This document shows, piece by piece, positions 58,643 through 64,000 of a DNA stretch of 64,000 nt. Each line of letters begins with the position of its first letter. Position 1 is the first letter of the stretch. The stretch covers positions 1 through 64,000 of the forward strand of contig CAJQUW010001771.1 of assembly GCA_907163375.1 (NCBI GenBank), given 5' to 3'. The position numbers were made by a program, and so were the translations under genes. The stretch comes from Prostheceraeus crozeri (taxonomy: Eukaryota; Platyhelminthes; Polycladida; Euryleptidae). The notes beneath the pieces were generated by a model, which saw only the letters and a list, made by a program, of their open reading frames with translations, was not told where the DNA came from and made no database searches.

Positions 58643-61600
58643 GCAAAACCGATAAGCCTTACTAGGGACAATATCTCAAGCACCCTACTAAAAATGATTT
58701 ATACGCAAAGCCATGATTACAATATGGCCTAGTTAGGTCCATATCTCAAGCGCCCCAACTTAAAATATGGTATAGCCAAGTTCTGCTATGGCATGATTCA
58801 CCAATTATGCCTTCTAGGCCACATCACAGGCACTACTAAATTGGCTAAGCAAGCAATATTTTTTTATGTTCTCGTATCCAGCGTCATCAGGCTTGAAGGA
58901 TATTCTCACGGCGTTTAAATGATCAGACAAGTTTTCCTAAGCGATAATAATTTTGGAGCAGCTAATACAGATCTTTTTTTTGCTTGATTTAATTTGTTTT
59001 GGTTCGTTTGGAATGAGCAGATTAGTAGATCTCACAAAGCAAATCTGGGCCCATTGTACACTAAAAAGATGTTAAATGCTCTTCATTACCTTATCCCCTG
59101 TCTACCTTCAAAATAATTTACCGTCACACCGTTACCTTTGGCCTGTATTTTATATGTAACACCAGATAATGCATAATTAAACGCAAGAGAATTGTCTGCT
59201 AGCCCACATTTGTCTGTTACCTCGGCTGTTGTTGTAAATGGCGCCTACACTCCAAGTATAGCAACACAGTTGATAAGGTAGGAAAAAGTATGTTTACGAT
59301 GGCCAGTTGGAATGCATCGTGTTTCTTCCAATATTCAATTTCTTGTTCTACTTTATTTTTTCTATCATTGGGCAAGTTGTTGGAGTAGAATTACATAATT
59401 TATACTTAGAATTATTTCATCTATTATTTTAGTTAGTCACATACGATCTACTCATACTATACTATAGCTTATAAACTATTTTATCTGTGAAGCCAAAATG
59501 AAAGACTACTACAAATTAGTCTAAACAACTATTTTCAACTATTCTTTTATTTACAATGAAGGTCACACCAAATCTATCCAACACTCGATAGACTAATTAA
59601 TAATCATGTTTTGCAACAATTATTTTTTTTAAAACCTCATTTTTACACGAACAGTCCAACCATCTATTACATATTTTGTTATCAATCGATATACAATAGA
59701 TATGCCAAATTAATCTTAAAGCTATTGGATCACATTATCAAAATGATCATGCGTTAGTCTTTTTAAAGGTATTCGGAATGATCTTAACACTTGTGAAAGC
59801 CGTTTATCCGAAATGCTTTACAGCCAAGTCAGTGACCTATGATTTTCTCGTCATGTATGGTAAACTACAGGTAGTCTTGTACTCTTCCCCTGATCTGACA
59901 ATCGAATTCAGCAGTAGATGCAAGATTTAAGGTATCAGGAAGAAGTCTATAAGTTCTATCTCTCTTCATCCGATTTCATTGTTTTCATAATTTCACCAAC
60001 AAATGTTATTGTTAAACATCCGACTGCAGTTTTTGTACGTCTTGGCATCATGAGTACACATAATGAGGAGGAGTTTAGGAGCGTGCGTGAGTCAGAAGTC
60101 GTGACGGCAGAGAGTCCTATTCATGCAAAGTTGCTCTCTACCATGGGTCGCTCAACGACGTACGCCTCTTACTGCAGTAATTGGCCAAAGTTTTCATTAG
60201 TCGCAAACGCTGTAAGTGACATGCACATTGGGGGTCGCAGTACGGAAACTCAGACTATCGGCCTTAGCAGGTGAAAACCAACGTCATTTTGGATAGACTG
60301 TTTGGTCTTAAATATTCGCTTAGCAGTTAATCAATGCATTCAACGGCAAGCACAATTGCGAACTTTAAATTTAACAATTGCTGTCTTCAAGTTTCAACCG
60401 ACTTGATTAGCGTCGTGTAAGGATAGCATTTCGACCAAGTGAGAAGAGGATTGTCAAACAAGATGCGGACTCGAGCCTTCTTATCACGTTTTCTCGCCGG
60501 GTACAAGGACGGCTAATCTAGATTGAATTCTCTTTTACATTCACAAGATTCCGACCTAGGTGAGAAAATTATAATCCAATCTCAATCCATTTTATGCATA
60601 AAAATATTAACGATAATGAAATGTAAGTATCTAAAAACTTTAGAGGAAACATACATGTTATTGAAAGTTGTTGATAACTGATTAAATTTACTCCGAAAGC
60701 ACAACGGACAAACTTGAACGTAGTATTGTTCATAGTGATGTGTGACATATTATCTGTATTACTGATACTCTTCGATTTGTCTCAAGTCTCAAATCCCTAT
60801 TACAGAACTAGCTAGCATTATGTTAGAATGTATGTGTCTCTGCAGGTCGGATATTAAGGCACGATGAGGTCAACACGTCCTTCCACGACAACTCGTTGAA
60901 GCGATGATGAACACGCAGATCCCTCCTTACACTAACAATTTTTTCAATAAAAAAGGTTGTGGCGGACTTGGCACCCAAGTGGTCATGTGAAGATTTATAA
61001 ATGGCCAAGAAGTGGATGAGAGAAGAGGGGTGAGATGAGAACATGTACACACGAATCCAATAACATAATGCGTCGATAGACGTAGTTACAAAATGAAAGC
61101 CGGTTAACACTCGCTGACGCTTCACGTTATCGTTCTTAATGCCAACAGTACTTGGTCGATCTGCATAAAGTTTTGATAGTAGGGTAGACAAAAGATTTCT
61201 TTAAGTAGGCCTTCATTACGTCTACCCGAAGGCTTGGTGAACGATTGTTTTTATATATTTTTTTTCAGATTTTAGACGAATTTGAAAACCTGGGGATAAT
61301 CGAGTTGCCTCGCAATCATCAGATAGTGAATAGCAATTTTATGGATAAAATCTTTTCACACAGAAATTCTCGAACAAAACAATGACATGTGGTAAAATGT
61401 CTTATAACCATTATTTACACTTATCTGACTGATCAATATTGAAAAGATGAAAAAAGCACTTAAAAAATTTCCGCAAATCACAGAGTTTTTTTAATATCTC
61501 ATTTTCTCAAATTATATAGTGGTAACAATATCAAGTTTCAAAGTCTTTTGAATTATTATGTTAAGACGTACTCGAGAGCATCAAGTATGATGATGCTTAA

Positions 61601-64000
61601 TACTATCCACCTTTTATTCCTTTCTGATCATCTTTGTAATTGATGGTCCTATCAAGAATAAGTTAATTATGAAGTAAACAGCTGAATAGAATGGTCGACT
61701 TTCGGATTTGACGATCAAGAGGCTTCATCACAATATTACGTATAAGACTATGTCAACTGCAGACTGAACTTCCAAACAGCATAGTTACGAAGGAGGTGAA
61801 TTGTGCCGACTTCAAATGCCAACAATCATTTTTTTTTTTTTTAAATTTTTCCCCTTGGCACCCCAAAAAAGGCATAAGCTTCCTAAGTCTAGGACGTCTA
61901 ACCTGTCGCATAGGATTCGCTACTTCTTTTGTCATAGTAAGAGAGACTTAGATGATCATTTTTTCATTTCATTCAGATAATTATTTGTATATGCTAACAA
62001 AGTCTGTACATGCCACATTGCAATGTACGCATGTTTTAATTTCACTTTTACAAAACTTTCTTTCTCTGTATTTTCCTTACGACCGTAAGGACATTATGCA
62101 TTCTCTTGAATAATAGGCATGTGAGCTTACCTTAGGCCGCTGCGTGTGACGCCCATCTAGATAAATGTGTACAAATGCGATTAATAGCATTAACGCTCCA
62201 TGCGGTACTGACGCGTTTTGCTCTCATAATTGCCGCACAAGTTAAGTGGTGATGACGCCATAGAGCTATAGTAACACCAGGACTCAACGAAATCCTCGAT
62301 CTCTCTCACTACATGAAATATTTGGAGACTTATTAATTTGTTAGTGCTATTTGTTCCGACAAACTATTTGATCAGATCTTGAAACACTGCAACATTACAA
62401 TCTGTATCACTATAGAGCATGTGCGACTTGATAAACCTTTCCACTCCACTCTCTGATTTTTGAACAACCAACGTTCAGTAGCCTTAATTAATTTTCTCTC
62501 CTGGCACTCGGATTTATGACAGAAGTCCCCAAATAACAAGCCTTCAGGATTTTCCGCATACGGTAGCTTGCCGAGGAGTAGCTGTAGGGATGCGTATATC
62601 AATTGATGTTGCCGCATGTTCAATCTATTGGCCTTTCACCGCTTGCTACGTTCAGGGAAATTGAACTTCTCCTGTTTCTTACTTCGACTCAACCATGAGC
62701 CAACATAGACATTAATTTCGTAGGAAAAATAGAATTCCTTAACATAAGAATCACATTTTCAGCATAATTTCAATTAAATAAACTCCAACATATGAAGAAG
62801 CAACTGATTGGCTCTTCTTCGGATGCACTGAGAGTTTCAGGAGCCTTATCTTCATTTAAAACCATCGACCAATCAGATTAGGAAATTAAAAACATTTTTT
62901 AGCAAGACAAAAATGGTTTGATACGATGGAAAAATCAGTTTCCAACGCGGATCGAACCGTATGTTCTTCTTTCTCTGTGAATTAGCACAACGGGTGGAAC
63001 AGGGCCACAATGTTTCTATTCGATTTTTAAAAGCGCGGGACGCCGAAAGGGCGTCAACTTTGGATAATTATAGTCGCAGAGAATCGACCTCCAATAAGGA
63101 AGGGGATCTTGATTAATTTTCTGTGCTGCTATAATTACTATGCTTCTGCCGTTTGGTCAACCTGTCCGTGAATTAGTAAATGACTTATGTATTCCTTAGC
63201 TATCTTATCCACAGATATTACTTTCCATTATCTCAATAACTGGAAATAATTCGAGGAATCGAAAAGATTGATTGGATTTCAAATGCACACCACACTGTGC
63301 GAATGTAATGCCTACTGACTGTAGCTCTTGCACAGTCGATGGTGAGCAGTGTTCGACAGTTTTGGCGGCCACCATGCCGATCAATTTTGATATGACATCC
63401 GGTAGTTGTAACCCCTGCAGGCTTGTTACTCCGGCGGTTTCAGCCCTGAATCAATGTATATTTATTTATATTGATAAGAATTTCTAGCACATCGTCATCT
63501 CCACTTTTATGTGTATATAATAACTATTGTACAATGCCTTTAAAAGTCGGTTTGTTATAGATCGCCGATTCTTGCTAAGAATGGCCACTGTTTGGCACGA
63601 TTTGCCACGCGTTTTATGCAGTTATGTTGCGCATTCCCGAAGAAACATCTTACTCGGTGCCGCAGTTGTGGGTTACAATTTCTCTGCTGGTTTGATATTT
63701 CTTAAATCAAAATTTTATCCTGTTCTAAACTTGCGGAAATGCCCTAAGTCCTGCTAGTATGTTTCAATGAAAAACTGTCATATTTCACGGAAATTACGTC
63801 AAAACAAACCACAGGTTTAAAATTTTGGTTTAAGCCATCGTTTTTGATAACAATTGTGGCACATTCAGCATCTGTTTTGCGATTTCATCCTTTTGTCTAC
63901 AAAAGAAGTTTGCAGATGCCTGCTCCTCACAGAGGATCTATTAATCATTTCAATGTTTCTTGATTTCTGTAGTAGCCTTTACTCTACCAGAAATTACGAT
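58643..64000. other. Right flank, no gene recognised
   Basis: AT-rich sequence with many short open frames (for example 59918-60274 plus, 60823-61191 minus, 63272-63487 plus). None shows a family motif, splice context or conserved neighbour. A decayed duplication (CAATATCTCAAGCACCC near 58668 and CATATCTCAAGCGCCCC near 58740) and a poly-T run near 61828-61842 are the only structure noted. Confidence 0.4.

Noticed and set aside
59918-60274. Plus-strand open frame of 118 codons
   Set aside because: No motif or context, and residue usage is unremarkable.
60823-61191. Minus-strand open frame of 122 codons
   Set aside because: No recognisable motif, no splice or promoter context. Length is within what chance gives in this sequence.
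62935-62975. GGATCGAACC, which resembles the complement of a tRNA T-loop
   Set aside because: The T-stem does not pair properly and no D-arm, anticodon arm or acceptor stem could be placed around it.

Overview
The window looks like animal (metazoan) genomic DNA dominated by two nested Polinton/Maverick elements, which are virus-like DNA elements with a protein-primed DNA polymerase, a retroviral-type integrase and capsid genes. The AT-leaning flanks hold only decayed transposons, with no gene I could recognise. The flanks repeat the octamer-like string TAGGCCTA several times, which I associate with echinoderm-type marine invertebrate genomes. That assignment is a guess.

Layout. 1-12140: host flank with a minisatellite, a 5'-truncated LINE and a long perfect-looking palindrome. 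12147-52565: outer Polinton, about 22.8 kb once the insertion is subtracted, bounded by GC-rich inverted repeats and a 6-bp target duplication (5 of 6 matching). 34246-51881: a second Polinton of 17.6 kb, much more AT-rich, inserted into the right inverted repeat of the first and bounded by a perfect 6-bp duplication (GGGGTC). The inner copy is therefore the younger. 52572-64000: host flank with an internally deleted Tc1/mariner copy, a decayed piggyBac-like element surrounded by a family of short palindromes, and a terminal scrap of a third Polinton related to the inner one.

Outer Polinton. Its core genes are recognisable: polymerase B, chromodomain integrase, adenain-like protease, packaging ATPase, double-jelly-roll capsid and small basic capsid proteins. 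Several are broken. Its accessory region is the most unusual part of the window. It has a 181-codon protein that aligns along its whole length with the TATA-binding protein core, preceded by two tandem genes that resemble PC4-type single-stranded-DNA-binding coactivators. Several genes have clear TATA boxes. Three left-end genes are each followed by a 137-bp repeat carrying what looks like a replication-dependent histone 3' stem-loop and downstream element instead of AATAAA. A DEDDh/Maelstrom-like nuclease-fold protein and two RING-like proteins lie at the right end. My inference is that this lineage carries its own promoter-recognition module and may borrow the host's S-phase mRNA 3'-end machinery.

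Inner Polinton. It has a whole-looking 1521-codon polymerase, plus integrase, protease, ATPase, capsid, phospholipase-A2-like, fibre-like, membrane-active and sliding-clamp-like genes. It is mostly broken, with roughly eight breaks in all. It is peppered with short GC-rich hairpin repeats, three of which sit in frame inside the polymerase gene and add the same peptide each time.

All calls come from reading the sequence and from memory of protein families. No database or structure search was run.
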